From: JBGPTF01 sp041490445
Lineage (GTDB): Bacteria; Acidobacteriota; Terriglobia; Acidiferrales; UBA7541
Direction of reading: 5' to 3'
Length of the DNA: 64,000 bases
Assembly (NCBI GenBank): GCA_041490445.1
Contig: JBGPTF010000007.1
Span: 116,860 to 180,859 of the forward strand
The notes under the pieces were generated by a model. The model was given only the letters and a program-made list of their open reading frames with translations, had not been told where the DNA came from and did not search any database. The translations under genes and the position numbers were made by a program. Positions 43,810 through 52,954 of the stretch are shown here, piece after piece (the first letter of the stretch is position 1; the number at the start of each line of letters is the position of its first letter).

Positions 43810-44475
43810 TTAGTTCTGGTCAATCAGGCGGTGATGGATGGCATACAAGGCAAGCTCGAGCCTGTCAGAGACGCCAAGTTTATCGAAGATGTTGTGCAGA
43901 TGATTCTTCACCGTCTGCTCGCTGATAAAAAGCTTTTCGCCGATCTCGCGGTTGCGAAAACCCTGCGCGACCAGTTGCACGATTTCCTTTTCGCGTTCAC
44001 TCAACAGTGGCTTTTCGCGACGCTGGCCGCCTTCCGCCGATTTCTTGAACGCGTCAATCACCTCGGCAGTCATCCGGTTATCCAGCCAGATTTCGCCGTC
44101 GGCCACCTTGCGGATGCTCTTCACCAAGAGATCGCTCGCCGATTGCTTGAGCACGACGCCGCGAGCCCCGAGGCGCATGGCGCGGACGACGTCGCGGTCG
44201 TCTTCCGCCGCCGTGAGCACAATGACGCGGGTGGGCAGCGAATCGAAATTGACCTCCTCTAGTACTGCTAGCCCGTCCTTTTCCGGCATGCGCAGATCCA
44301 GGAGGAGGATATCGGGCTTCAACTTCGTGAGCATTTTCATGCACTCGGTGCCGTTCGAGGCTTCGCCGACAATGGAAACGTCGCCCGCGTCAGCGAGGAG
44401 CTTTCTCAGGCCGTCGCGAAAGATCGCGTGGTCATCAGCGACGAGAATGCGGATAGGCTGTTTGCCTTTAGTCAT
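43810..44475 (-). CDS. NarL/LuxR-type response regulator
   Basis: A 221-residue protein. REC domain 1-125: IRILVADDHAIFRDGL, phospho-Asp60 in ILLLDLRMPEKDG, VIVLTAAEDDRDV and the conserved Lys in GVVLKQSASDLL. The LuxR-type HTH is at about 155-215: LSEREKEIVQLVAQGFRNRE, IGEKLFISEQTVKNHLHNIF, DKLGVSDRLELALYA. It starts 1 bp from the kinase stop, so the pair forms one operon. It should bind DNA as a phosphorylated dimer. Confidence 0.95.
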   Translation of the reverse strand: MTKGKQPIRILVADDHAIFRDGLRKLLADAGDVSIVGEASNGTECMKMLTKLKPDILLLDLRMPEKDGLAVLEEVNFDSLPTRVIVLTAAEDDRDVVRAMRLGARGVVLKQSASDLLVKSIRKVADGEIWLDNRMTAEVIDAFKKSAEGGQRREKPLLSEREKEIVQLVAQGFRNREIGEKLFISEQTVKNHLHNIFDKLGVSDRLELALYAIHHRLIDQN

Positions 44476-44476
44476 C

Positions 44477-46147
44477 TCAACTCAAAGGAATTTCGAGGGT
44501 GAGCCGCGCACCGTGGCCCGGGGTAGATTCCACCGTCAGCGTACCCCCCACGCTGCGGGTCCTTTCCTTAATTGAAATGGGCCCTAGACGCAACCGGTCG
44601 AGTTCTTCGCTGGAAAAACGCCCCTCAAAGCTAAAACCCGAACCATTATCGTCCACGACGAGGAAGACTTTAGTCTCGTCTTGCCATAGTTTTACCACGA
44701 TGTGGGTAGCCTGTGCATGCTTTTTTATATTGTTGAGTGACTCCCGGTATATCTGGAACAACTCGCGGCAGACACGGTCCGGTACACGCAAATCGCGGCC
44801 TTCGAGGAAAAGATCGAGTCCTAGTCCTGCCTCGTTCCGGAACCGTTCGGCGAATCCCGTCATAAGTTCAACCAAGTCCGCGCTCTCGACGCGCTGCGGG
44901 CGCAGATCGGTGACCATCCGGCGAAGCTCTTCACTTTCCTGCTTCACGGTACCTTGCAACGCCGCCAGGTCGGCTGCTGCTTGTTCCGGGTCCTGAAGGA
45001 GCTTGCGGCGAAGCACTTCAAGCTGCATCTGCATGCTCAACAGCGTCTGCAGGATTCCGTCATGGAGGTCGCGCGAAATCCGGCTGCGGTCCGCCTCGAC
45101 CGCCCGGGCCCGCAAGTGGCGCAATAGATAGAGGTTCTCCAGAGGCGGGCCGATGTTCCGAGCGATTTCCTCGAGCCAGCGCAGATCGCGCGGCGTGAAG
45201 CGGCGCTTGCCGTTCACGACGAGCAGGCGGGCCAGAGGCTTCGTGGCGGACTCCATCGTCGCAACGAGCAGGGAGCGCGCCTGCAAGGCGTCGCGCGTGG
45301 ACTGGGGCAGCCGGGGCAATTCCAGAAGCGGAAAGCCCGCGCTGCGGTGCCAGCCAAAGCCGTCCCCGGCTCCTTCGAGCGAATTCCAACAGAGAGCGGT
45401 GTTCAGGTCATCAGCCAAGAAAGCATCCGCACGCGTGATGGGAAGCGATTCGTGAGTCACCGGCGTCTTCTGGCCCTGGCGCACTCGCCAGATGAAGACG
45501 CGCTCGAGCTCCTCATCCGGCGCAGCGATCAATGCTTCCTCGCTCGAAAATTCGCGCGCCACCTGATCGAGCGCGAGATGCAGCGATTCAGCCAGCCCTC
45601 GTTCAACCTGCAAGCTGCCCACGAGTCGCTGGAGAAAGCGTTCTTCGACCGCCTGCCGGCGATCGCGCACGCCGAACAGGCCGGAGGTCGCGCCCACGAT
45701 GCACGTCCCGGCCCCGAGAAGCGCCGAACGCAGCATGCCCGCTCCTTCCGCCGGGCCATGCCACATTTCGCGGGTGGCGACGGCCAGAGCGGCGACGACT
45801 CCCAGCAGCAGCGCTCCACGCGCGCCCGCATGCGCCGCGACGGCGAAGGAGACAAACAAATAAAAGAGCCAGAAGGCGACCACCGAGGGGCTGAGGAGGA
45901 AAAGGGAGCCCAGCGCCGCCGTGTCCACGGCGTATGGCACGCGGAGAACGCTCTCCCGGCCCAGCCTCTGCCAAAGAAGCACCGCGACAGCGGCGCCAAG
46001 ATAAAGCCACAGAAAAAGAATTGTTCCCCGCCCGGCTCGGGCCGGCTCCAATGCCAGCAGCTCCGCCAGAACCAGGAGAAGCAGGAACGGACGCGCCAGA
46101 TTCACCTGACGGTCAAGATCGAGGCGTTGGATTTCGCCGGGCTGCAT
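44477..46147 (-). CDS. NarX-type sensor histidine kinase (GAF, HisKA_3, HATPase)
   Basis: About 556 residues from ATG 46147; an in-frame extension to 46282 would overlap the divergent MerR-TPR gene. The N-terminal region has about six hydrophobic helices (LLLLVLAELLAL, LFLWLYLGAAVAVLLW, VVAFWLFYLFVSFAV) forming a membrane sensor, followed by a GAF-like domain. The HisKA_3 box is RISRDLHDGILQTLLSMQMQ, and HATPase_c shows ESLNNIKKHAQATHIVV, VVDDNGSGF and STPGHGARLTLEIPL. Partner of the adjacent NarL-type regulator. The signal is unknown. Confidence 0.92.
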   Translation of the reverse strand: MQPGEIQRLDLDRQVNLARPFLLLLVLAELLALEPARAGRGTILFLWLYLGAAVAVLLWQRLGRESVLRVPYAVDTAALGSLFLLSPSVVAFWLFYLFVSFAVAAHAGARGALLLGVVAALAVATREMWHGPAEGAGMLRSALLGAGTCIVGATSGLFGVRDRRQAVEERFLQRLVGSLQVERGLAESLHLALDQVAREFSSEEALIAAPDEELERVFIWRVRQGQKTPVTHESLPITRADAFLADDLNTALCWNSLEGAGDGFGWHRSAGFPLLELPRLPQSTRDALQARSLLVATMESATKPLARLLVVNGKRRFTPRDLRWLEEIARNIGPPLENLYLLRHLRARAVEADRSRISRDLHDGILQTLLSMQMQLEVLRRKLLQDPEQAAADLAALQGTVKQESEELRRMVTDLRPQRVESADLVELMTGFAERFRNEAGLGLDLFLEGRDLRVPDRVCRELFQIYRESLNNIKKHAQATHIVVKLWQDETKVFLVVDDNGSGFSFEGRFSSEELDRLRLGPISIKERTRSVGGTLTVESTPGHGARLTLEIPLS

Positions 46148-46276
46148 CGCGGAAAAGAACCTACCCTCGAGCAGTCTAACAAGCCCGCGCTGGTGCGCAA
46201 CCACGCGTTTCCTCGTATGTAATGGCACCAGCCTGGGGCACCACACGTCATCGCGCTCGCAAGGGGTTGACAAGCG

Positions 46277-47209
46277 GTGCATAATCTTGCCCGAGGATAT
46301 TCCCCGGTGCCCGAGCGCTACACGCGGAACGAAGCCGTAAGAATTCTGGGCGTGACGCCGCGGCAGCTTCAGTATTGGGAGCGGCTACAGCTCGTTCGAC
46401 CGCGCGCGCGCTGGGGCGAACGTTTCTACAACTTCGCCGACCTGGTTGCGCTGGGAACCATCAAGCGGCTCACGGACGAGCGCATCCCCGCACGACGGCT
46501 GCGCCGCGCCATTGCAGTGGTCGAGCGCGAAATGGGGTTGCCCAGACTTCCGCTCCAATCGCTCGAACTGCAGGTGAGCGGCCGGCAGGTGGCCGTGATT
46601 CCACCAGTGCCCGATGGTCGTCCCATCGAACCGCTGACGGGACAGTTCTTGCTGCGCTTCCAAAGGAGCGCACAGCCGCCCAAAGTCCATCGGATGGTTT
46701 CGCGCAGCGCGGAAGAATGGTTTGAGTTTGCGATCGCCTGCGACACGCAACCGGAGACGATGACGGAAGCGGTGGCTGCCTATCGGCACGTCATCGAGTT
46801 GGCCCCGGAGTGGGTGGAGGCGCACATCAATCTGGGCGTCGCGCTGTACCAGTGCTGCGAGCTGGACGAAGCGCGCCGTGCGTTTTCGGCAGCTCTGGCT
46901 CTGGAGCCGCGCAGTTCCATCGCGAGTTTCAACATGGGATGCGTGCTGGACGAGCTTGGCGAGCTCGATGAAGCCATCCGGCATTTCGAGCAAGCGGTGC
47001 TCATTTCGCCGGCGAACGCCGACGCGCATTTCAATCTCGCGCTGGACTACGAGAAACGCCACGACCGGCGCCGGGCGCGGCAGCACTGGTCGCACTATCT
47101 GCGTTACGCGCCTTCGGGACCGTGGGCCGAATACGCGCGGTCGCGCGTGCATCCGCCCCGCGGAAGCCGCTGCCTTTCCGAGCCGATTCCCTTCCGCAGG
47201 AAGGGCTAG
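46277..47209 (+). CDS. MerR-type HTH fused to TPR repeats
   Basis: A 310-residue protein, GTG start (GTG 46307 is an alternative). YTRNEAVRILGVTPRQLQYW and LQLVRPRARWGERFYNFADL form a MerR-like winged helix with a helical extension (TIKRLTDERIPARRLRRAI). From about residue 155 come TPR repeats: AVAAYRHVIELAPEWVEAHI, ARRAFSAALALEPRSSIAS, AIRHFEQAVLISPANADAHF. MerR proteins sense via C-terminal ligands; here the sensor is replaced by a protein-interaction scaffold. The DNA target is unknown. Divergent from the NarX-type kinase with overlapping promoter space. Confidence 0.85.
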   Translation: MHNLARGYSPVPERYTRNEAVRILGVTPRQLQYWERLQLVRPRARWGERFYNFADLVALGTIKRLTDERIPARRLRRAIAVVEREMGLPRLPLQSLELQVSGRQVAVIPPVPDGRPIEPLTGQFLLRFQRSAQPPKVHRMVSRSAEEWFEFAIACDTQPETMTEAVAAYRHVIELAPEWVEAHINLGVALYQCCELDEARRAFSAALALEPRSSIASFNMGCVLDELGELDEAIRHFEQAVLISPANADAHFNLALDYEKRHDRRRARQHWSHYLRYAPSGPWAEYARSRVHPPRGSRCLSEPIPFRRKG

Positions 47210-47341
47210 CTCAGAAAAAGCCGTACTTCACTTACCCTGGGCGAGCCCGGAGCCTCGGCATCTCGCGCGGAGAGGACCGAGCGGCTCATTTATCTCTCCT
47301 CCTTTGCCTCGCTCGGCCTGCGTGTTATGATTTTTGTCGGC

Positions 47342-47418
47342 GGTGAGCGTAGCTCAGTTGGTAGAGCATCGGGCTGTGGACCCGAGGGTCGTGGGTTCAA
47401 ATCCCATCGCTCACCCCA
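47342..47418 (+). tRNA. tRNA-His(GTG)
   Basis: GTGAGCG pairs with CGCTCAC. The extra G at 47342 can pair with the discriminator C at 47415, the hallmark of tRNA-His. The D-arm is AGCTCAGTTGGTAGAGC, the anticodon loop CTGTGGA has GTG in the centre, the T-loop is GTTCAAATC, and CCA is encoded. It serves as the probable integration site of the adjacent element. Confidence 0.97.
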
Positions 47419-47434
47419 AACCATCCCGCCTAAC

Positions 47435-48616
47435 CTACTGAATCCACATACCCGAGCTTGCCGTTTCTAGCGTTTTGGCATCTTTTGGTATCAGAATTTG
47501 CGCCAATCGCTCAACTGCTTCTCGCTGAGATTTGTCTACTGTGTGCGAGTAAGCGGAGAGAGTGATGCGCGGATCTGAGTGTCCTAGCTGAGCCTGTACG
47601 GTGGCCGGGCTTGCTCCCAAGTCAATCAAGAGCGTGCTGGCCGCGTGGCGGAATGCATGAAAGCCCGCCCGTGGAATTTTCAAGCTGTTGAGAATGGGCC
47701 AGAGCTTCCGTTGAACGACTTTGTTTGCGGAGTGCGGTTTGCCCGTGCGCGTGGCAAAGAGTAAGCGAGACGGGTTCGGTTTCCACTCCCTCAGATACGC
47801 CCTTAGAATATCGCAGAGAATACCTGGAATGGGGACTGTGCGAACCGCAGATTTACTCTTTGGCGCTTGGAGCTGTCCGTACCACGCGCTTTGAGTGACA
47901 GTGATTGTCTTGCGCTCCATGTCTACCGAGTCTACCGACAGGCCGCAGATCTCACCGGCCCTAAATCCTGTTAGAGCCGCAATCGAAAACATCGTGTGGT
48001 AGGGTTCTTCTATAGCGGCGGAAAGAATCCGCGCCACTTCCCCCGCAGAGAAAAACCTTGGTTGCTTGGTGATACTCGGAGCGGGGAGCACGAGCGCATC
48101 CCGCAAGTAATTCCCGCAAGTGTACCCGTAGGCTCTCGCGCTCTTGAGTATCCCGCCGAGTGTTCCCAAAACATTAAGTAGCGTGTGCCGGGCCACTCGC
48201 CGGGCGAGAGCCGAAACTAGCTGTTGAATGGTTTGTTGTTCGAGTTCTTCGAGTTTGAGCTTCCCGAGCCTCGGAATCAGATACACGCGGAGATGCGATT
48301 CTGCGGCCTTGGCGCTCGAAGGTTTCCGCAGCGTCAAGATGTTGCGCCGATACGTTTCTAAAAACTGAGCAAGCGTAGCGGTTCGCCCTGGCCTGTACGA
48401 AAAGCTATTGATTCTCTCAAGCCGCTCGGCTAGTTCCCGTTGAGCGAGCCTGCGAGTCTTTAGCTCTTGTGTGCTGCCCAAGACTTCTTTCCGCAGAATG
48501 CGGCGCACTTTCCCCTCGTGATCCACTTCGTCTACGCGGTACTGTGCAACCCAAACGCTTCGGTTCTTTCTACCTCTCAAGAATAAACATCCGTTCTGGA
48601 ATCTCCGTCGAGCCAT
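47435..48616 (-). CDS. Tyrosine recombinase/integrase of the tRNA-His element
   Basis: A 393-residue phage-type integrase from ATG 48616. The N-terminal arm-binding region is basic (MARRRFQNGCLFLRGRKNRS), a SAM-like core-binding domain (about 90-180) includes TLAQFLETYRRNIL, and the catalytic domain has Arg in LTGFRAGEICGL, the H-x-x-R of FHAFRHAAST, a His in QLGHSD and the nucleophile Tyr in LSAYSHTVDKSQ. All catalytic residues are intact. Its 3' end is 17 bp from the tRNA, the usual place for an integrase that uses the tRNA 3' end as attB. Confidence 0.93.
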   Translation of the reverse strand: MARRRFQNGCLFLRGRKNRSVWVAQYRVDEVDHEGKVRRILRKEVLGSTQELKTRRLAQRELAERLERINSFSYRPGRTATLAQFLETYRRNILTLRKPSSAKAAESHLRVYLIPRLGKLKLEELEQQTIQQLVSALARRVARHTLLNVLGTLGGILKSARAYGYTCGNYLRDALVLPAPSITKQPRFFSAGEVARILSAAIEEPYHTMFSIAALTGFRAGEICGLSVDSVDMERKTITVTQSAWYGQLQAPKSKSAVRTVPIPGILCDILRAYLREWKPNPSRLLFATRTGKPHSANKVVQRKLWPILNSLKIPRAGFHAFRHAASTLLIDLGASPATVQAQLGHSDPRITLSAYSHTVDKSQREAVERLAQILIPKDAKTLETASSGMWIQ

Positions 48617-48662
48617 GTTTCCCCTTTGCTCGCCCGGAGACTGTTGCGCGAGTGGCAACGTA

Positions 48663-49190
48663 TCACGAATTGGTCTTATCAGTGTCACGCTGTCCGTTCC
48701 GTTCAACCATGCGGTACAGGTCCGCTGCGCGCCGGTAGGTGTCCACCAGATCGAGGCAGAGCGCATCGAAGCCTTCATAGGGAATGTGAGAATCCCATGC
48801 TCGGGAGATTCCATCCGGCAGTGAGCTTGTGAGCTTGAGGTACAGGAAGGGTGAATGCTGGTCCAGCCAGAAAAGCAAGCCCTCGGGCGCGTCAACCTTG
48901 CAGATCGAATCTAGCGCGATGCCCAGTCGCCAGCCGTAGGCATCGCTGCACTTGCCCCAAAAGCCGGAGGGCCTTTCAACGCCAGGCTCGCTATGCCCCG
49001 TGGAAATAGGTTTTGTAGGTTTTGTAGGTTCGCCTTGAGAGGTTTTTCCTATTACTTTGTCCGGTGACAGCGCAGGGACTGGCACTCCCTCCCCCTCAGA
49101 GGCTCGAATAATGGGAAAAAACACTGGTACGGAACCTACAAAACCTACAGAACTCGCCTTTGGTTTCCAGTCCAGCCACTTACTTTTCAC
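48663..49190 (-). CDS. Hypothetical protein of the integrated element
   Basis: About 175 residues from GTG 49190, which overlaps the stop of the DUF3987 gene; a longer frame upstream merely reads that gene in another phase. The N-terminal third has Pro/Lys/Thr-rich linker sequence (EPTKPTKPISTG), the rest is compact (GLLFWLDQHSPFLYLKL, FDALCLDLVDTYRRAADLYR). I do not recognise a family. Position between DUF3987 and the integrase in one leftward unit suggests a role in replication or maintenance of the element. Confidence 0.6.
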   Translation of the reverse strand: MKSKWLDWKPKASSVGFVGSVPVFFPIIRASEGEGVPVPALSPDKVIGKTSQGEPTKPTKPISTGHSEPGVERPSGFWGKCSDAYGWRLGIALDSICKVDAPEGLLFWLDQHSPFLYLKLTSSLPDGISRAWDSHIPYEGFDALCLDLVDTYRRAADLYRMVERNGQRDTDKTNS

Positions 49191-50772
49191 GGTGCACCTT
49201 TGGATTGACGAGCCAGAATTCGGGCGGCCGTCCTCCAGCCGGAGACAAGGCCAGTTCACCACGGCGCACCCATGCCGAGTCTTCCAGTAGCTCAAGAGCT
49301 TCGCGCACACGCTCCGGGGTTGCCAATCCGCTCCACCCCTTGAGATAAACATCCCGAGTCTTGAAAAGGTCGGGGAGGTTCTCGGCTTGTATGTGGCGTG
49401 CAAGCTCGCGCGCCGCGTGACACTCCGGTGACTCGACGCACCCATAAACGCGCAGAGCGTGAGTTTCCAGGTATTCGCAGAAAGCCGCCGCCTGACGCGC
49501 GTGATCTAGGCTGATAGCCGCGCGCTCATTCCACTCAGCGCGTCCCGCCGCACGGTCAGCCAGCTCGAAAAGTCCCGCCAACGCTGGCATGAGTTTCCGG
49601 TACTTTGAAAGATGGCCGACGACTGCGGATGCCAATCCGTGTTCGCTGCGAACGCGCCGCTCCAATTCTTCGAGCCACTCGAAAAACAACTGCTGTGCCT
49701 CCGCATCGAAATTCATCGGAATCGGGTTCTCCGCAGAAAGGGCCGCAAGTGTACGGAAGATTTCTTCCGCCATGAGCAAAGCGCGACTATTCGGCTTGCG
49801 GTCCACGTTTTTCCAGTCTCGCGGTGGATCGGGCCAAACGAGAATTTGGAATCGCTGGAAAAGACCGTCATCATTCGGCCCGCCCGCAATTACTTCAGAG
49901 AGGTAGGACCGCAGGCGCGCCGGTTGGATGTTCCCAAACAGGCTCACGCACGCGGCTGGAACATAAACGGAACCGCGTCCAATCCTGTCAACCGTGAATC
50001 CCGCGTCACCATTCCACGCCTGCAAGTAGAATGCGCGTTCGCCTTCGCGCCCCTGCCGGTCGAGTCCTGCGAGCCATCCAGTCAGTTCATCGCGGAGCAC
50101 GAGCACGCCCGCGGGATTTTGGCTCAGAATCTCGTGCAACTTTTCGTAGGTGGAATCCGTAAGCAGCAACCTCTTTTCTGTCGGCGGAGATGCGCTCGAG
50201 TCCGGGCGGACCGGTGTCGATTTTCCTGCTTTGTCCGCTTGTTTGTACCGCTCGCGCCACGACTGAAGTTTCAACTCCTCTTCCTCTCTAGTGCGTTCGT
50301 ACTCGCTCGCCTGCTGCTCGTAGTCGGTGTGCCAGAGTTCTTGAATCTTGGTGAGCGGGCAAGTCACGTAATGGAGCACTGGAGACTTCATAAATCCGGG
50401 CGGAGCGACAATCGCTCCCCAAAGATTCGGAATCACTTCCCATGAATCATCTACGGCCTTGGGACGTATGACAGCGCGACGGTTCACGCATCCCGCCAAT
50501 GCCGCAATCGTTGCCGACGCCGCGTAGTCGGGTGGAGTTTGCATTCGTTCCGAGATATCCTCGACCATCGGGCGAAGACTTGAAGGAAGCAATCCGGAAG
50601 CGAACGGTTTGACCGGACGGAGTTCCTCTCCGAGTGGCGCAGGATCGGGCCATCCGTGATCGTCTGACGCTGGGTCACCCATGGGTGCCTCGACATCTGC
50701 GCTGGCCATGCCAGCTCCGTAGTTCGGGTTATGGCGGGGATCGAATGGACTCAGAACGCTACGTACGGGCAT
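49180..50772 (-). CDS. DUF3987 family protein (primase/helicase-like accessory)
   Basis: A 530-residue protein starting at ATG 50772, with AAGGAGAGG upstream. It carries ASATIAALAGCVNRRAVI, NLWGAIVAPPGFMKSPVLHY, which occupies the place of a Walker A (PPGFMKSP), and LVLRDELTGWLAGLDRQGRE and FQILVWPDPPRDWK. DUF3987 proteins are frequent on phages and integrated elements near primase genes and look like P-loop NTPases without a full Walker A Lys-Thr. A long charged insert lies around residues 150-200. It overlaps the primase gene by 14 bp. Confidence 0.82.
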   Translation of the reverse strand: MPVRSVLSPFDPRHNPNYGAGMASADVEAPMGDPASDDHGWPDPAPLGEELRPVKPFASGLLPSSLRPMVEDISERMQTPPDYAASATIAALAGCVNRRAVIRPKAVDDSWEVIPNLWGAIVAPPGFMKSPVLHYVTCPLTKIQELWHTDYEQQASEYERTREEEELKLQSWRERYKQADKAGKSTPVRPDSSASPPTEKRLLLTDSTYEKLHEILSQNPAGVLVLRDELTGWLAGLDRQGREGERAFYLQAWNGDAGFTVDRIGRGSVYVPAACVSLFGNIQPARLRSYLSEVIAGGPNDDGLFQRFQILVWPDPPRDWKNVDRKPNSRALLMAEEIFRTLAALSAENPIPMNFDAEAQQLFFEWLEELERRVRSEHGLASAVVGHLSKYRKLMPALAGLFELADRAAGRAEWNERAAISLDHARQAAAFCEYLETHALRVYGCVESPECHAARELARHIQAENLPDLFKTRDVYLKGWSGLATPERVREALELLEDSAWVRRGELALSPAGGRPPEFWLVNPKVHREK

Positions 50773-51514
50773 GGATTGCCTCTCCTTGCCGCGTCTCGAA
50801 TTCGCACGCAATCCTCACAAGGTTGTACGCGGGAAATTCCGGCTCAACGCCGGAACCATACGTGACACCGTCACGGCCAAAAAACTCATGTTCCGCCGTG
50901 CGGTAGTCGAGCAGTGCGTACCACGAGAGTTCGACCTTCAGGGACTCACATGCTCGGGGCGCGAACTCTACGTCGAAGACTCGCTCGCGCAAGTAATCTT
51001 CCGCTTCCGTAGCGAGCTTGCCGAGCCGGTAGAATTTATGGTTGATGGCATCCTGCCGCGCGGATATGTAAGCCTCGCGTGCCGCACCATGCTCCCGTCT
51101 GACGCGCTCTGCCGAGATGCGCTGGCGCATCTCAGGCGTGATTCGTGCGCCATGAATTGCGATTCCCGCTCGCTGGGCCAGGAACTTTACGGCTTGTAGG
51201 AAAGTGAGATTGTGGACGCGCTGGATAAACGCGATGACGTCTCCGCCGTCGCCACATCCGAAACACTTGTATTTCTGCCGAGACGGATTGACATGGAAGG
51301 ATGGTGTTTTCTCCGAATGGAATGGGCAGAGTCCTACGAGTCCCGAGCCTGATTTGCGGAGACGCAGAACCTCTTGAGCGACTGATTCAATCGGGTTTTT
51401 GCGGCGAGCCGCTTCGATAATTTCGGGCAGAATGAAGCCTGTCTGACCGCGGCCCTGAGTCAGATTCCTCTGCGCCCTTTGAATCCTTACCCCTGCGTGC
51501 TGTATACTCCTCAT
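50759..51514 (-). CDS. CHC2 zinc-finger primase domain protein
   Basis: A 251-residue protein. IIEAARRKNPIESVAQEVLR leads into the DnaG-type zinc finger GLCPFHSEKTPSFHV and YKCFGCGDGGDVIAF, with Cys63, His66, Cys84 and Cys87. A helical stretch, FLQAVKFLAQRAGIAI, follows. No Toprim polymerase domain follows, so only the template-recognition part is present; catalysis must come from another protein, or the protein has an accessory role with DUF3987. The start codon (51514) is not firm. Overlap with DUF3987 implies coupling. Confidence 0.85.
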   Translation of the reverse strand: MRSIQHAGVRIQRAQRNLTQGRGQTGFILPEIIEAARRKNPIESVAQEVLRLRKSGSGLVGLCPFHSEKTPSFHVNPSRQKYKCFGCGDGGDVIAFIQRVHNLTFLQAVKFLAQRAGIAIHGARITPEMRQRISAERVRREHGAAREAYISARQDAINHKFYRLGKLATEAEDYLRERVFDVEFAPRACESLKVELSWYALLDYRTAEHEFFGRDGVTYGSGVEPEFPAYNLVRIACEFETRQGEAIHART

Positions 51515-51600
51515 GTCTATTCCTCAAGCTCGCCGCCGTCCAAAGCATGCGAGCGAATTTTGCGACGCCTCGGCTATCGCTGGCCGGGGCGTTCGCGTCT

Positions 51601-51861
51601 TTACGACGCTCCCGCCGCTGCAACCCCTGCTGTCACCAGTTTCGGGGTTCGGTGCGCGTTCCTGGTTAAACGCATCCTTCGCTGTTTCGCGGAGTGCTTG
51701 TATGCCTCGATGGACGCGACTGAAACCAGCCATTTCCCCGCCGCATCCTTGCGCGCCGTTAGGCGCCGCTCCCAAACCAGCCGATACGTCGAGTCGAGAC
51801 GCCTGCCGAGTCGCCGCGCCGTCTCAAGGACTGTCACTTCCGTGGGTCTGTCTTTCGCCAT
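51601..51861 (-). CDS. Excisionase-like helix-turn-helix protein
   Basis: An 86-residue protein. TEVTVLETARRLGRRLDSTYR and RLTARKDAAGKWLVSVASIEAY follow the pattern of the excisionase/MerR-like winged helix (helix, turn, helix, then a wing ending in the SIEAY/DVEAY motif). These small proteins direct excision with the integrase or regulate the element. It begins 68 bp from the divergent zinc-finger gene, so the intervening region holds promoters for both. Confidence 0.75.
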   Translation of the reverse strand: MAKDRPTEVTVLETARRLGRRLDSTYRLVWERRLTARKDAAGKWLVSVASIEAYKHSAKQRRMRLTRNAHRTPKLVTAGVAAAGAS

Positions 51862-51886
51862 TCATGCCTCCGTCAGCGAACTCCGC

Positions 51887-51916
51887 TTGCTTCGCGGTCT
51901 AGAACTAGTATATATT
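51887..51916 (+). promoter_or_regulatory. Predicted promoter of the zinc-finger gene
   Basis: TTGCTT, 18 bp, TATATT, followed 12 bp later by the ATG at 51929. The predicted mRNA leader would be only a few nucleotides long. Tentative. Confidence 0.35.
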
Positions 51917-51928
51917 GCCGTTACAAGC

Positions 51929-52801
51929 ATGAGCACAAAAGGCGTTACAGCAGGCTCGGCGCTCCCGGTGCTGATACCCGCGACGGCAGACGACCACGAA
52001 GGTGTGCTTGCCTCTGATACATTTCTGCCGCCGTTGTTTGTGCGTATGCTGAAGGCCAACGATCCCACCAAGAACCGTTTCTCACGGAGCTTCCAAAACG
52101 CGGCAGGGCAAGAGTTAGTTGCCGAAAAGCAAGAGTTCAGCGCCCTTGTGGAACTGATCAATGCCTACAAGCTCCGAATGCACCCATCCCGGAAGGGTGA
52201 ATGGAAGAGAGCCTGGAAAGAGGCGCTACGGAAATACGAGCAATCTCTTGTCACTTACAAAGAACCCCGGCCGCTGCCAGAGGACAAGAAAAAGAGGCGG
52301 GAGTTTGGCCGACAACTCATCGAGATTGTTGCGCCCGCATGTGGCGTTGACCTCGGAATCAAATCCCCCGAGCGGGCCGCCGACCTGTGGGACGGCTACC
52401 TCTTACCCCGATCCGCCAAGTCCAACCCCCAACTGCTCCTAGGCCGGATCATCTCCAAACATCTCCATGATGTCAGCGCGGTCTTGTGGTTTAGCGAGGG
52501 TTGTTTGGAGCCCGCCCTCTACTGTGAGAGAGAGCGGGACGCCTTTTACGCAAAAGCCCTGTTGAGTCTCAACGAGCGAAAGGGTTGGGCGCTTTGCCGG
52601 TACTCGCGTTGTAGAAAGCCTTTCGAGCAATCGCGGCCCGATCAAGAGTGTTGCTCGACCCGGCATACGAACGTACATCGAGTAGCCGTTTGGCGCACGA
52701 CCCTGCAAGGACAGCGTGCGATGAAGAGAGACTCGGAGAGACGCAAGCGAAGGGGGGAGCGGGCACGGAAAGCCAAGGACAGCCGCAGAAAGGCCAGGTG
52801 A
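51929..52801 (+). CDS. Protein with C-terminal CGNR-like zinc finger
   Basis: A 290-residue protein starting at ATG 51929; the upstream open frame overlaps the antisense HTH gene and is a shadow. The body is helical and charged (FLPPLFVRMLKANDPTKNRF, AYKLRMHPSRKGEWKRAW, PEDKKKRREFGRQLIEIV). The end has WALCRYSRCRKPFEQ, ECCSTRHTNVHRVAVWR and a Lys/Arg tail. Cys-x4-Cys, then Cys-Cys-Ser-x-x-His, resembles the CGNR finger found at the end of many transcription regulators. It is the only rightward gene in this part of the element. DNA binding is likely, role unknown. Confidence 0.6.
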   Translation: MSTKGVTAGSALPVLIPATADDHEGVLASDTFLPPLFVRMLKANDPTKNRFSRSFQNAAGQELVAEKQEFSALVELINAYKLRMHPSRKGEWKRAWKEALRKYEQSLVTYKEPRPLPEDKKKRREFGRQLIEIVAPACGVDLGIKSPERAADLWDGYLLPRSAKSNPQLLLGRIISKHLHDVSAVLWFSEGCLEPALYCERERDAFYAKALLSLNERKGWALCRYSRCRKPFEQSRPDQECCSTRHTNVHRVAVWRTTLQGQRAMKRDSERRKRRGERARKAKDSRRKAR

Positions 52802-52954
52802 GCGACCACCTCTGGCGTGGCTCACAGGTGAGAAGAACCGAGGGCGGCGCATAGCGCGCCCTTTTTCTTGCTGGCGCTTGGTGAGTTCTCGCTCACCAGT
52901 GCTTACCTCTCTGTCCCTAAAACACTTGTTTTCAGGACACGCTCGAACCCGCTG

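Noticed and set aside
48663..49445. 260-codon version of the unknown element protein
   Set aside because: Residues 1-85 are the DUF3987 gene read in another frame; GTG 49190 is the sensible start.
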